A model generated the notes under the pieces. The model had not been told where the DNA came from. It ran no database searches and was given only the letters and a program-made list of their open reading frames with translations. The translations under genes were made by a program, and so were the position numbers. From Aminobacterium mobile DSM 12262 (GTDB lineage Bacteria > Synergistota > Synergistia > Synergistales > Aminobacteriaceae), in contig NZ_JAFZ01000002.1 of NCBI RefSeq assembly GCF_000526395.1, positions 361,969-425,968 of the forward strand: DNA of 64,000 bases, in the 5' to 3' direction. Every line of letters starts with the position of its first letter. Positions within the stretch are counted from its first letter, which is position 1. Below, piece after piece: positions 17,449 through 26,716 of the stretch.

Positions 17449-18957
17449 ATGAAAAGATTTCTCTATCTTTGGGCAATGATCCTTATTGGGGCATTCATGC
17501 TGACATCTCCGCTCTATGGTGACGAAATAGAGTTCGATTCTGCCCATATTTATCCCAACGGAGCTCAAGTACGCATAAAAGCCCCTTCCTTAGGGCATAA
17601 TACAATCGTGCTTCCTGGCACTTTCGATGCTAGCAAGATACAACTTGTGCCCAGCAAGGGAATAACCCTCAAAAGAGCCCAAATATCTCGGCAGACTCGT
17701 TCGGACTGGGTTCCTCCCGCATTCCACGTTCTGCAGGGACTTATAAAAGACAAAAAAGAAGAGCTCATCTCTATGGAGGCTCAATTAGCAGCCTTGGAGC
17801 AGTGGTCAACTGTTATGGAGAGTACAACTCCTTCCGACCTTACCATTAATAATATGGAAAAATATTTGCAGTCCGCAGAAGATATGCGAAGGGCTAAAGA
17901 GACAGAAAAAGCGATATTAAAAAAAGGGATAGAAGAGCTAAAACAAACCATTGCCGACTTAGAAAAAGAATTAGCAGAAAAAATGCCTCAAACAGATGGG
18001 AAAGTTATAGCGATCACCTATGAAACAGAAGGAGAAGGGGAGCTGTTTGTTGATGCCTGGACAGATAGAGCATGGTGGGCTCCGGAATATTATCTGTATC
18101 TCTCAACAAAAGACCATCTTCTATCGGGAAAGATGACAGGGAAGGTCAGTCAAAATACAGGCATACCATGGAACGGCCCCCTATATCTTCACACAGCCCA
18201 ACCTATAAGTACCGTAACTACACCGGAACTCCCTCCTCTCGTGGTGGACTACAGAGAAGAGGAACTTCGTTCACAGGCCATTAATATGACAATGGGAAAA
18301 CGCATCACCTTCGATAAAACTTCTTCGGTATTTCCAATGGAAGAAACCCTCACCGATCAGGTATTAAAAGCGCAAGGACGCGTCGATGGAGACAATATTC
18401 CAGTCAATCTTGAAGTGGCGGCACTCTCTTTTCCCGTTTCTGTTACTATAGAGAGCATTCCATCTCTTTCACCTCAAGGGTGGATAATCGTCACTACAGA
18501 TGAAGTTCAAGAACCTCTTCTGGGCGGACAGGCTTCCCTTTTTGTTGATGACCTGCCGTCGGGGCAGACCTTTATGCGCGCGGTATCGAGAGGAGAAAAA
18601 ATAACTACCGCATTTGGACAAACTCCTTCGATCACGGCAAAACGAGAAGACGTAATCTCTAAAGGGGGAAGCAATTGGGTCGGGAAAGGGAGGGTCGCAA
18701 AAGGATATACGATCACTCTCACCAATGGTCTTCCCACAACTGAAGAGATCGTTGTTAAAGACCGGATTCCTGTTTCAGCTCAAGAAAAGATAACAGTGGA
18801 GGTAGGGACTGTAGATCCCGCCCCTACTGAAAAAGATCAAGCTAAAGGTCTTCTATCGTGGAAAATAGCGTTAAAACCTGGAGAACAAAAAAAGATAACC
18901 GTTCTTTATCAAATATCCTATCCAGCCGATAAAGAAATCTGGTTCTTAGAACATTAG
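17449..18957 (+). CDS. Secreted DUF4140/DUF4139-type protein
   Basis: 502 residues. Signal peptide about 1-24; N-terminal DUF4140-like region (VTLPG-type IVLPGTFDASKI), a coiled coil about 95-180 and a C-terminal beta-rich DUF4139 domain (VDAWTDRAWWAPEYYLYL; IPVSAQEKITVEV). This is the layout of MuiA-like envelope proteins of unknown activity. RBS AAGGAGG precedes ATG 17449. Followed 17 bases later by a metallo-hydrolase gene, likely one operon. Confidence 0.82.
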   Translation: MKRFLYLWAMILIGAFMLTSPLYGDEIEFDSAHIYPNGAQVRIKAPSLGHNTIVLPGTFDASKIQLVPSKGITLKRAQISRQTRSDWVPPAFHVLQGLIKDKKEELISMEAQLAALEQWSTVMESTTPSDLTINNMEKYLQSAEDMRRAKETEKAILKKGIEELKQTIADLEKELAEKMPQTDGKVIAITYETEGEGELFVDAWTDRAWWAPEYYLYLSTKDHLLSGKMTGKVSQNTGIPWNGPLYLHTAQPISTVTTPELPPLVVDYREEELRSQAINMTMGKRITFDKTSSVFPMEETLTDQVLKAQGRVDGDNIPVNLEVAALSFPVSVTIESIPSLSPQGWIIVTTDEVQEPLLGGQASLFVDDLPSGQTFMRAVSRGEKITTAFGQTPSITAKREDVISKGGSNWVGKGRVAKGYTITLTNGLPTTEEIVVKDRIPVSAQEKITVEVGTVDPAPTEKDQAKGLLSWKIALKPGEQKKITVLYQISYPADKEIWFLEH

Positions 18958-18974
18958 ACAGGAGTGACATAAAT

Positions 18975-19787
18975 ATGTATGTTACCGTTTTAGTAGATGA
19001 TTATTGTGGTGGCTCTAAACTCCTGGGAGAACATGGATTAAGTATGTTTATAGAAACTCCGAGGGGGCGGTTACTTTTCGATACAGGGCGAGGAGAAGCT
19101 CTCTATCCTAACGCAAATGCTATGGGAATTCCCATAGGGAACGTAGATGGGATTGTATTAAGCCATGGACACTTCGACCATACATGGGGATTGCCAGAGA
19201 TTCTCAGACGGGAAGGAAATCTCCCTGTTTGGGCCTCCCCCCTTTTCGATATGCCACGATATAGTGTAACTGGGGGAAAGAAATTTATGGCCGGATCGCT
19301 ACTTCGAAAAGAAAATCTTGACTTTCACCCAGTAGAGGAGTGTTCAAAAATTATAGAGGGAGTACAGGCTTTCACTGTGCCTTGCCGTCTTCGGGATTCA
19401 AAATTCGTTCCTTCTACACCAGACCTCATCGCAGTAAAAGGCGATCTTTTTCAAGAGGACTCTATGGAAGATGACCTCTCTCTCCTCCTTCACGGAATTA
19501 ACGGCTATAGCGTCATTTTAGGGTGTGCCCATGCAGGGGTTGTCAATATTATGGAACGGGCTGCCGCTCTCTGTAAAACCAGAGAGTTTTACACTGTTAT
19601 GGGAGGGATGCATTTCCGAGGACAAAGCAGGGAATTTTTAGAGCGTTCTGCTCACGAACTTTCCACCCGATTTTCAGTAAAATTGTGGAGGCCATGTCAT
19701 TGTACTGGCTTTAAGGCTGCTTTTATTCTTGGAGAGACATTAAATAACGTAGACTGGGCTCCTGCTGGTTTCTCGTTGGAGATATAA
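18975..19787 (+). CDS. Metallo-beta-lactamase-fold hydrolase
   Basis: 270 residues. Metal motif HGHFDH near residue 55, CAHAG near 180 and a C-terminal CHCTGF. This pattern is typical of the MBL group annotated as 7,8-dihydropterin-6-methyl...-phosphate synthase-like hydrolases, common in anaerobes and archaea. Substrate unknown. RBS AGGAGTG. One base separates its stop from the next gene, so the two are tightly linked. Confidence 0.87.
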   Translation: MYVTVLVDDYCGGSKLLGEHGLSMFIETPRGRLLFDTGRGEALYPNANAMGIPIGNVDGIVLSHGHFDHTWGLPEILRREGNLPVWASPLFDMPRYSVTGGKKFMAGSLLRKENLDFHPVEECSKIIEGVQAFTVPCRLRDSKFVPSTPDLIAVKGDLFQEDSMEDDLSLLLHGINGYSVILGCAHAGVVNIMERAAALCKTREFYTVMGGMHFRGQSREFLERSAHELSTRFSVKLWRPCHCTGFKAAFILGETLNNVDWAPAGFSLEI

Positions 19788-19788
19788 A

Positions 19789-20922
19789 ATGCTGCCGTGG
19801 TCTACTCTGCCCCCTTTCGTATCTATCCCTATCCTTATCTTTTCTGCATTATTGGCGAGTGGGGATGAGAAGCATATCATTAGCCCTCCTTTCTGGGCTT
19901 TATTTATTGTGATGTATTCTGTTCTCACCCTCCTCTATGCTGTCTCTATTGTAAGGAGGATTGAAAAGGGATTTTTCTCCCTCCATCTCATAGCTCAGGG
20001 AACGCTGATACTTTTCCTAACACAACATTTCGGAAATCCAGCTTTCCTCAACTGGGTAGGAATAGCCATGGCTACAGTAGGAATCCTTTTGTTTTTTAAT
20101 CAATACATGTTTTCACAATCGGATCGCCAAACTCCTATTGCAGCACCTGTTCAGTCTTCAAAAACAACTGAAGAAAGCCATTCTATTCCAGATATAAGCC
20201 GCCTTCCCCTTCCTTCTCTCATCGCAAACAGCAAAGGGACGGTCCTCTCGGCAAATGATCCTTTTTTGTCTCTCATGCCTCCAGAATCATCGAAGAAAGT
20301 AATCGGAGAAAGTATTTCAGAGACACTTCCTCTCAATAGCGATACTGTAGCTCTTGGGGGGAAAAGCTGGGATATTCAACAAAAACAGGGAGGAGACGAC
20401 CTCTTCTTCTTTTTTCTCACGGAAGAAAATACTGAATATAAACAAACCTCTACTTCAGATCCTATTTCTTCTATTCTAGATCCAGCTACGGGGCTTTATA
20501 CAAAGAGTTTTGGAGAGAGGCGTTTAGCCGAAGAACTGGACAGGGCCCAACGATATAGACGCTGGTTATCTGCAGCTTTATTTAAGTTAGATTTCCACTA
20601 TGGAAGCAATAATGTTATGGATATGGAAGAAAACGAAAAAGATTTTTTAGATTCTTTCGGCACATACGTTATAGAAAACGTGAGGGAATGCGATCTATGT
20701 ATGCGTATGGGAGCAAAAGAGATTATTGTTCTTATGCCAGAGACACCTCAGAACGGCGCAAAAGAACTCGCTTTACGCCTATCGAGGTACGGCAAGGATG
20801 CCGGGAGCGACCATGTTATGGCCGATAAGGCGCATATACATTTCGGAATTTCTTTTTTCAGTGGAAACGAAAAGATTACAAGTCAGGACTTCATCCAATC
20901 TCTTTATGCTCATCTTGCATAA
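19789..20922 (+). CDS. Membrane protein with degenerate GGDEF domain
   Basis: 377 residues. Three or four N-terminal membrane segments (to about 105), a linker, and a short PAS-like region (about 130-195, LPSLIANSKGTVLSANDPFL). A C-terminal GGDEF-fold domain (about 220-377) follows: DPATGLYTKSFGERRL, then RECDLCMRMGAKEIIVLMPE. Where active cyclases have GG(D/E)EF this protein has MGAKE, so it should not make c-di-GMP; it may be a receptor or structural homologue. RBS GGAGAT. Last gene of the 17.4-20.9 kb operon. Confidence 0.78.
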   Translation: MLPWSTLPPFVSIPILIFSALLASGDEKHIISPPFWALFIVMYSVLTLLYAVSIVRRIEKGFFSLHLIAQGTLILFLTQHFGNPAFLNWVGIAMATVGILLFFNQYMFSQSDRQTPIAAPVQSSKTTEESHSIPDISRLPLPSLIANSKGTVLSANDPFLSLMPPESSKKVIGESISETLPLNSDTVALGGKSWDIQQKQGGDDLFFFFLTEENTEYKQTSTSDPISSILDPATGLYTKSFGERRLAEELDRAQRYRRWLSAALFKLDFHYGSNNVMDMEENEKDFLDSFGTYVIENVRECDLCMRMGAKEIIVLMPETPQNGAKELALRLSRYGKDAGSDHVMADKAHIHFGISFFSGNEKITSQDFIQSLYAHLA

Positions 20923-20925
20923 AAA

Positions 20926-20959
20926 CGCCAAGAGGGTCTTTTTAAAGACCCTCTTGGCG
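20926..20959. terminator. Bidirectional terminator between convergent genes
   Basis: CGCCAAGAGGGTCTTT and its complement form a 15-16-bp stem. On the minus strand it is followed by TTTTT, so it ends the mrp transcript best. Confidence 0.9.
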
Positions 20960-20964
20960 AAACG

Positions 20965-21801
20965 TTAAGAATGCACTGCTGTTTTGAGCCTTTCGAGCAC
21001 TCCTTCAGCAAGAGTCTCCAGTAAAAGATGGTTTTTATACTCTTCTATACGCCCACTATCAGCTAATTGTCCGAGTTCAGGATCAAGAGGGAAACGGCCA
21101 ATCACTGGGATCTGATATTTTTCACCTATTTCTTCCACATGGCTGGGTCCGAAAATATCCAGGACCTTTCCGCAGTCAGGGCATGTAAGATAGCTCATGT
21201 TCTCCACTACTCCCAAAAGGGGGACTTCCATCATTTGGGTCATATTGAGAGCTTTTTCCACTACCATTACAGAAAGTTCCTGAGGGGATGTAACAACAAG
21301 GAATCCATCCAGATCTATAGTCTGCATTACTGTAAGAGGAGCATCAGCAGTTCCAGGAGGAAGATCCACTATTACAAAATCCCTATCGTCCCATGCCACT
21401 TCTTCCCAAAATTGTTTGATGACATTCCCTATTATTGGGCCTCGCCATACAACAGGTTTTGTGGGATCATCAAGAAGAAGATTGATGGACATAACTCGTA
21501 CATCAAAAACCGGAGAGGCTGGAGGAATTATACCTTCAGGGCGTCCAAGCGGAGTATCCGTTATGCCAAAAAGTTTGGGGATCGACGGCCCTGTGATGTC
21601 AGCATCCAAAACTCCTACTGAATAACCTTTTTGTGCAAGAGCTACAGCCAAAAGAGAAGATATGGAACTTTTTCCCACTCCTCCCTTACCGCTGCCAACT
21701 GCTATTACATGCTTAACGTTTTTTTTCTTTTTTGCGCATCCGCTGCAGCCTTCACAAGAAGATTTACCGCACGCTTCATGAGAGCACATCTCATCTACCA
21801 T
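20965..21801 (-). CDS. Mrp/NBP35-type iron-sulfur carrier P-loop ATPase
   Basis: 278 residues. The N-terminus is cysteine-rich (C6, C11, C16, C19, C22), then the deviant Walker A SGKGGVGKSS, DADITGPSIPKLFG, and the CxxC cluster site CPDC near residue 215. ApbC/Mrp proteins bind and deliver [4Fe-4S] clusters. The N-terminal cysteine block resembles the ferredoxin-like region of NBP35 forms. ATG 21801 follows GGGGAGG. Monocistronic. Confidence 0.93.
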   Translation of the reverse strand: MVDEMCSHEACGKSSCEGCSGCAKKKKNVKHVIAVGSGKGGVGKSSISSLLAVALAQKGYSVGVLDADITGPSIPKLFGITDTPLGRPEGIIPPASPVFDVRVMSINLLLDDPTKPVVWRGPIIGNVIKQFWEEVAWDDRDFVIVDLPPGTADAPLTVMQTIDLDGFLVVTSPQELSVMVVEKALNMTQMMEVPLLGVVENMSYLTCPDCGKVLDIFGPSHVEEIGEKYQIPVIGRFPLDPELGQLADSGRIEEYKNHLLLETLAEGVLERLKTAVHS

Positions 21802-21880
21802 TCATGAATCCTCCCCTACCAGATTTCAAGCTCTTTCTTTATACTCTTCACGTATATGAGCGTCAAGTCGAACATCTCTC

Positions 21881-21909
21881 TTGTCTACATTCACGAATCG
21901 TTGTATAGT
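21881..21909 (+). promoter_or_regulatory. Promoter of the ArsB/NhaD-like permease gene
   Basis: -35 TTGTCT (21881-21886), 17-base spacer, -10 TATAGT (21904-21909), about 27 bases before the start codon. Confidence 0.6.
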
Positions 21910-21935
21910 TTAAAGTCTCTTTGGAGGCGATAGAT

Positions 21936-23219
21936 ATGGCATATCAAGGCTGGATAACCCTTTGTGTATTTACATTTACATTGATAGCTATAGGTATGGG
22001 TAAAATAGCTCGAGGCGTCGCCGCCCTTCTTGGAGCAGCCTTCCTGATGTCTTTTCAGATTCTTCCCGCAGAAATAGCCGTCCGTTTTATCGACTTTAAC
22101 ACCATCGGCCTTCTTATGGGGATGATGATTGTTGTGGGGGTTCTTTCGAAAACTGGAGTATTTCAGTATGTAGCGATCCGAAGTCTGAAAATGACGGGAG
22201 GGAATTGGGTCGTCACTGTTTTTGCTATTACAGCCACAACAGCAATACTATCAGGAGTACTCGACAACGTGACTACTGTGCTTTTAGTCAGCCCCATTAT
22301 TTTGTCTCTCGCCGATATTATGGACTTTAACCCAGTCCCCTTACTAATAGCAGAAGCTATTTCGTCAAATATTGGAGGAACCGCTACTTTGATAGGTGAT
22401 CCCCCAAACATTATTATCGGTTCCCATGCAAACTTTTCTTTTATAGATTTTATTATCAATCTGACGCCTATTACTATAGTGGTGTTTGTGTTCACCATTG
22501 CCCTTTTGGTACTTATAGATCCTAACTCTTTTAAAATTCGCAAAGAAGAGTACGAAAAAATATTGAAAGTCGATGAAAATGCTGCCATTAAAGATATTCC
22601 CACGCTTAAAAAAGCATTGTTCGTTATGGGATGTATTATGGTCGGGTTCTTCGCTCATGGAATTTTACATATAGAAGCCGCCGTTGTGGCGCTTGCTGGA
22701 GCTGCCGCTCTTCTCGCTGTCATTCCTGAGGACGGAGATGAGATTATTCATAAAGACATCGAGTGGCCTACGCTCGTATTTTTTGCCGGGCTTTTTATTA
22801 TTGTTGGAGCTCTTAAAGAAAACGGGGTTATTTCTCAGCTGGCGCTATTTTTAGGAAAACATCTCCAAGGACATCCCTTGGGTGCCATGCTGGCCGTGCT
22901 ATGGTTCTCTGGCCTTACCTGTTCCTTTGTAAACAACATCGGTTTCACTGCGACCTTTGTTTTCGTTATCGATGAGCTGGCAAAACAGGTAGGCATATCG
23001 CCGGAACCCCTTTTCTGGGCACTGGCCATGGGAGCCTGTTTTGGCGGCAACGGAAGCTTTCTCGGGGCAGCTGCTAACGTTGTAGTAGCTGACGTAGCAG
23101 GGCGGTTCGGACACCCTATTTCTTTCAAAGATTTTTTGAAAACAGGCATGTTCAGTGTCTTTATTGCGCTGAGCCTGTGCAGTCTCTATTTAATTGTTCG
23201 GTACAAGACCCTCTTGTAA
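21936..23219 (+). CDS. ArsB/NhaD-type anion permease or Na+/H+ antiporter (IT superfamily)
   Basis: 427 residues, about 11-12 membrane segments. Conserved motifs of the ArsB/NhaD/CitM group are present: SGVLDNVTTVLL, ISSNIGGTATLIGDPPNIIIG, and in the second half TCSFVNNIGFTA and GACFGGNGSFLGAAANVV. The paired DNVTT/NNIGFTA hairpins are the substrate-binding repeats. The ion is not decided by sequence. ATG 21936 follows GGAGGCG. Monocistronic. Confidence 0.9.
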   Translation: MAYQGWITLCVFTFTLIAIGMGKIARGVAALLGAAFLMSFQILPAEIAVRFIDFNTIGLLMGMMIVVGVLSKTGVFQYVAIRSLKMTGGNWVVTVFAITATTAILSGVLDNVTTVLLVSPIILSLADIMDFNPVPLLIAEAISSNIGGTATLIGDPPNIIIGSHANFSFIDFIINLTPITIVVFVFTIALLVLIDPNSFKIRKEEYEKILKVDENAAIKDIPTLKKALFVMGCIMVGFFAHGILHIEAAVVALAGAAALLAVIPEDGDEIIHKDIEWPTLVFFAGLFIIVGALKENGVISQLALFLGKHLQGHPLGAMLAVLWFSGLTCSFVNNIGFTATFVFVIDELAKQVGISPEPLFWALAMGACFGGNGSFLGAAANVVVADVAGRFGHPISFKDFLKTGMFSVFIALSLCSLYLIVRYKTLL

Positions 23220-23291
23220 TCTTTCCTATCCAACTCTAGTTTTCCCTTCAGGCAGAAACAAAAAGACGCAAAGCTTGCCGAACACATCGTA

Positions 23292-24146
23292 TTAAAGGGA
23301 AATAACATCCCCTTCAGGGCTATAAAGAGGAGGAACAACCACTATTTTTTCTGGTCGAACTCCTTTCCCCTGAATAACGTTGAGGGAGAGACGCCCTGCT
23401 ACGGCTCCCAGCTCAAAAGCTGGCCAATCAAGACAATAGTACCCGAGTAAACGGGCAAGATGAGGGTAACCACAAAGAAGCACATCCTTTTGGCACCCTT
23501 TTATAGTTGTCAGGTTTAAAGAATTTATAATACGAAAAGGCAACGACGAATCAGAAAGAGATTCGTTACCTTTCAACAGGGGGGCCAACCCCTTAAAGAA
23601 AGACTTTTCTCCCTCCTCCACTTCACACCTTTTTCCTTCAGCTATCTTTAAAATCTTTTCAGCTCCACGCTTTACATCAACAACAACGTGAATTCCTTCC
23701 ACGTCTATAGGATCGCTATCTACCACCACAAGAGGCCCGTCTATAGCGATAGGAAAAAATGGACGGCCAATCCAGATAATCCCATCTACATTTCGAGAGG
23801 CTAAATCCCTGGCTACCAATAGACGTTGGGCTTCTGTTTTTCCCGAACATTTTACGAGCAAGCTATAATGCTGTTTTGAAACGACGCGGTCAACACCACC
23901 AAGAAATTCGCCTGTCCAAGGACTTGTCAGATCTTCAAAAACAATCCCCAAAAGACCTGTTCGATTACTGGAAAGGCCTCTCGCCACTGCATCCGGTTGA
24001 TATCCAAGAGATCTGGCAGCCTCCCAAACTTTTTCCCTCGTAGCAGAAGAAATTCGAGAGTCTCCTTTTAAAGCTCTGCTTACTGTAGCTTTATTGACGC
24101 CTGCCAATTTCGCTACATCTTCCATTTTAACCTTCACTATCGGCAC
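23292..24146 (-). CDS. LacI-family regulator with shortened effector domain
   Basis: About 284 residues. A clean LacI HTH (MEDVAKLAGVNKATVSRALKG) and hinge (PDAVARGLSSNRTGLLGIVF) are present. The periplasmic-binding-like domain is about 50 residues shorter than usual and lacks a recognisable NDxxAxG or VvGfDd motif; LCGYPHLARLLGYYC sits in its place. It may have lost or changed its ligand. It is 16 bases downstream of the nucleoside kinase gene, likely the same transcript. The start is GTG 24146 or a slightly later GTG/ATG. Confidence 0.82.
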   Translation of the reverse strand: MPIVKVKMEDVAKLAGVNKATVSRALKGDSRISSATREKVWEAARSLGYQPDAVARGLSSNRTGLLGIVFEDLTSPWTGEFLGGVDRVVSKQHYSLLVKCSGKTEAQRLLVARDLASRNVDGIIWIGRPFFPIAIDGPLVVVDSDPIDVEGIHVVVDVKRGAEKILKIAEGKRCEVEEGEKSFFKGLAPLLKGNESLSDSSLPFRIINSLNLTTIKGCQKDVLLCGYPHLARLLGYYCLDWPAFELGAVAGRLSLNVIQGKGVRPEKIVVVPPLYSPEGDVISL

Positions 24147-24162
24147 ATCCCCTTATGAAGTA

Positions 24163-25806
24163 CTACTTTTCGTAACATCCGCCACCTATGAACTCTCTCA
24201 AAATAGAATTCGATGAAACATATTCTGAAGGGAGGTGAGGGACAAACTTCAACATAGAAAGAAGCCGACGGGCCTCTCCGTACATAGGAGAATTTTCGGA
24301 AACTGTATGTAAGAGAGGCAATACATATCCCTTGAGAACCGCCAATTCATACGGCAGGGACGAATTGAACATAGCATCGGCTCGACTCTGATAGGGAAAT
24401 ATATACTCTCGGGCACCTCTAATTACAGAAGGCCAAAGGTCGAGAGTTCTTTCTGCTGAATGCCCTCTCGTTCGAAAATCTCTAATCATCCGTCGCAACA
24501 AACGGTTATCAGTAGTACTTGTTCTATTGTGTTGATCCAGATTGATGCCCGTGAGTGGAGAGACAAAAATTCCAAACTTCATAGCCTCTGGAACCACTTC
24601 CGTTACTTTTTCGTTTAAGCCGTGAATCCCCTCTAAAATCAGAACATCTCTATCGTTAAGATGCAACGTAGGACCAGGGAATTTTTTCCCCTTAATGAAG
24701 TCAAATTCCGGAATCTTCACTTCTTTCCCTTTGAGAAGAAGTGAAAGGTGATTTTCCAACAAATCCAAATCAATTGCCTCTAACACTTCAAAATCGTAAT
24801 TCCCATGTTCATCCCGAGGTGTTCTCTCTCGATCTACAAAGTAATTATCCAAAGAAATAATGGTAGGATTCATACCACACACTTGCAGCTGAATCTTAAG
24901 ACGTTTGGCTACAGTGGTCTTTCCTGACCCTGATGGCCCTGCGATGACAATAACCTTAACGCCTTTTCTCCCCCATATTTCCTCAGCTATTCGGCTCAGC
25001 CGCTGAGCATGAAAGGCTTCAGACACAAGCACGAGCTCCAAGCCTTTCCCTTGGGCAATTTTAGCGTGAAAACTATCCATAGTGCTGAGGCCAAGAACAT
25101 CCAACCACTTCGCATAATCAAGAAAAACTTCCGAAAGTTTTTTTGAAGCTCGGAAAGGGGGGATACTGTCTGGATAAGAAACTGTAGGAAATTGCAATAC
25201 CATCCCTGGTGGGAAATGTTTGAGCTCAAAAAACTTCAGATATCCCGTAGAAGGGGCCAGCGGGGCATAATAAAAACCGTAGCTATCCTCACATCTATAA
25301 AGTTCCACAGGATCTTCTGCTGCCCACATAAAAAGTCGTGCACTTTCAGAATTCCCCTGCCTCTCAAAAATTCTTCGAGCCTTATCAAGAGGAATGATCT
25401 CTCTGGAAATTGGAACATCTCGGCTAACAAGATCTCGAAGAGCTTTACTTATCCGTTCCACATCTTCTTCCGTAACATCTCTATCCGAAATCTCCCAATA
25501 ATATCCATCACTAATAGAGTGTCTGATAAGAATATTTTTTTTAAACACTCTTTGCGCAGCTAAAACAAGTAAAAAACTTAAAGATCTACGATAAACTTCC
25601 ATTCCCTCAAAAGAGGAAGTATCGACAAATTCTACTTCCGCGTCATCATCAACAACCCATCCTAGTGGTCTTAGATAATTATTAACTCTCCAAGCCACTA
25701 TTTGGGAAGCCCCGTCTATATCTGCAATAGAAAGAACATCCTTCCCTGTTACAGGACTAGAACACGAGCAATTTTTATACCCTTTGATCTGGACATTGAA
25801 TGGCAT
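24163..25806 (-). CDS. Uridine kinase-like nucleoside kinase with ThrRS-like N-terminal domain
   Basis: 547 residues. The first ~200 residues resemble the TGS/second additional domain of threonyl-tRNA synthetase (HSISDGYYWEI); such fusions are known in this kinase subfamily. The C-terminal half is a phosphoribulokinase/uridine kinase domain: Walker A GPSGSGKTT near residue 295, SLDNYFVDR, and LILEGIHGLN. Likely phosphorylates a nucleoside in the cytoplasm. Divergent from the FadR-type regulator. Confidence 0.9.
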   Translation of the reverse strand: MPFNVQIKGYKNCSCSSPVTGKDVLSIADIDGASQIVAWRVNNYLRPLGWVVDDDAEVEFVDTSSFEGMEVYRRSLSFLLVLAAQRVFKKNILIRHSISDGYYWEISDRDVTEEDVERISKALRDLVSRDVPISREIIPLDKARRIFERQGNSESARLFMWAAEDPVELYRCEDSYGFYYAPLAPSTGYLKFFELKHFPPGMVLQFPTVSYPDSIPPFRASKKLSEVFLDYAKWLDVLGLSTMDSFHAKIAQGKGLELVLVSEAFHAQRLSRIAEEIWGRKGVKVIVIAGPSGSGKTTVAKRLKIQLQVCGMNPTIISLDNYFVDRERTPRDEHGNYDFEVLEAIDLDLLENHLSLLLKGKEVKIPEFDFIKGKKFPGPTLHLNDRDVLILEGIHGLNEKVTEVVPEAMKFGIFVSPLTGINLDQHNRTSTTDNRLLRRMIRDFRTRGHSAERTLDLWPSVIRGAREYIFPYQSRADAMFNSSLPYELAVLKGYVLPLLHTVSENSPMYGEARRLLSMLKFVPHLPSEYVSSNSILREFIGGGCYEK

Positions 25807-25851
25807 TAAACCTCACCTCTTCCTTTACAAAAAAGCAAATGCCATTTACTT

Positions 25852-25880
25852 TTGTATATATAATATGCTAATGATACTAT
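25852..25880 (+). promoter_or_regulatory. Promoter of the FadR-type regulator operon
   Basis: -35 TTGTAT (25852-25857), 17-base spacer, -10 TACTAT (25875-25880). A second TATAAT occurs at 25886-25891 without a good -35. Confidence 0.45.
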
Positions 25881-25946
25881 ATTCTTATAATGTCCCGTCA
25901 AAACTCCTACGGAGACCTATAATTAAAGAGAGGGCAGAGTAGAAAT

Positions 25947-26687
25947 ATGTCGAAGACAAAATCTACAAAAATTTATGAGCAAGTGGCAGAAAAGCTCAAA
26001 GTCCTCATCGCACAAGGTGAACTCCAGCAGGGAGACCCTTTACCTCCGGAACGACAGCTTATAGAGAAGCTCGACGTAAGTCGAAGTTCCCTGCGGGAAG
26101 CCTTTCGCATTTTAGAGCTAGTAGGGCTTATAGAATGTATCCCTGGGAAAGGACGTTTTGTTCGCAAGTCACGCTTGGAATCCAATCACGCCCACATGCC
26201 ACTACAAGATGAAGCTATATTAGAATTGGTAGAGGCGAGAATGATCCTAGAGCCTGCCATAGCAGTAGAGGCGACCAAACACGCTGATCCTTCAGATCTT
26301 ACGCGAATTAGAAAAATTCTAACCCTTACCAGCAAAGATGTAGAGTCTCTGGAACATCGTGCTCAATGCGACTATGATTTTCACCTTCTCCTCGCTGAAG
26401 CAACCCACAACTTTATTTTTGTCAATATAGTAAAAATAACTTTTAATCTTATTATGGCAACTCACGAGCGTATATACTCTCTCCTTGATGATAAAGAACT
26501 TTTTTTAAAGGAACATAACCAAATTTATCAAGCTATTCTCTCCAGAGATATAAAAAAAGTTCGTCGTTGTATGAGCAACCACGTAGCACGAGTCTATAAA
26601 ACTCTTCTCGATGGAATCGCTCTAGAAGAACCTCCTGTGTCACTGGACCAAAAAGAGGAAATGAAAGACAATACTACAGATAGGTAA
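25947..26687 (+). CDS. GntR-family regulator, FadR/FCD subfamily
   Basis: 246 residues. The N-terminal winged HTH (about 10-75) has PPERQLIEKLDVSRSSLREAFRIL; the FCD domain (about 88-220) has the metal-type residues D and H in YDFHLLLAEA and SNHVARV. Ligand unknown, probably a carboxylate. It stands 29 bases upstream of the YibE/F gene on the same strand, so it may control that gene. Confidence 0.91.
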   Translation: MSKTKSTKIYEQVAEKLKVLIAQGELQQGDPLPPERQLIEKLDVSRSSLREAFRILELVGLIECIPGKGRFVRKSRLESNHAHMPLQDEAILELVEARMILEPAIAVEATKHADPSDLTRIRKILTLTSKDVESLEHRAQCDYDFHLLLAEATHNFIFVNIVKITFNLIMATHERIYSLLDDKELFLKEHNQIYQAILSRDIKKVRRCMSNHVARVYKTLLDGIALEEPPVSLDQKEEMKDNTTDR

Positions 26688-26716
26688 TTTTTGAAAGAAA
26701 GGACGAGTTAAGAACA

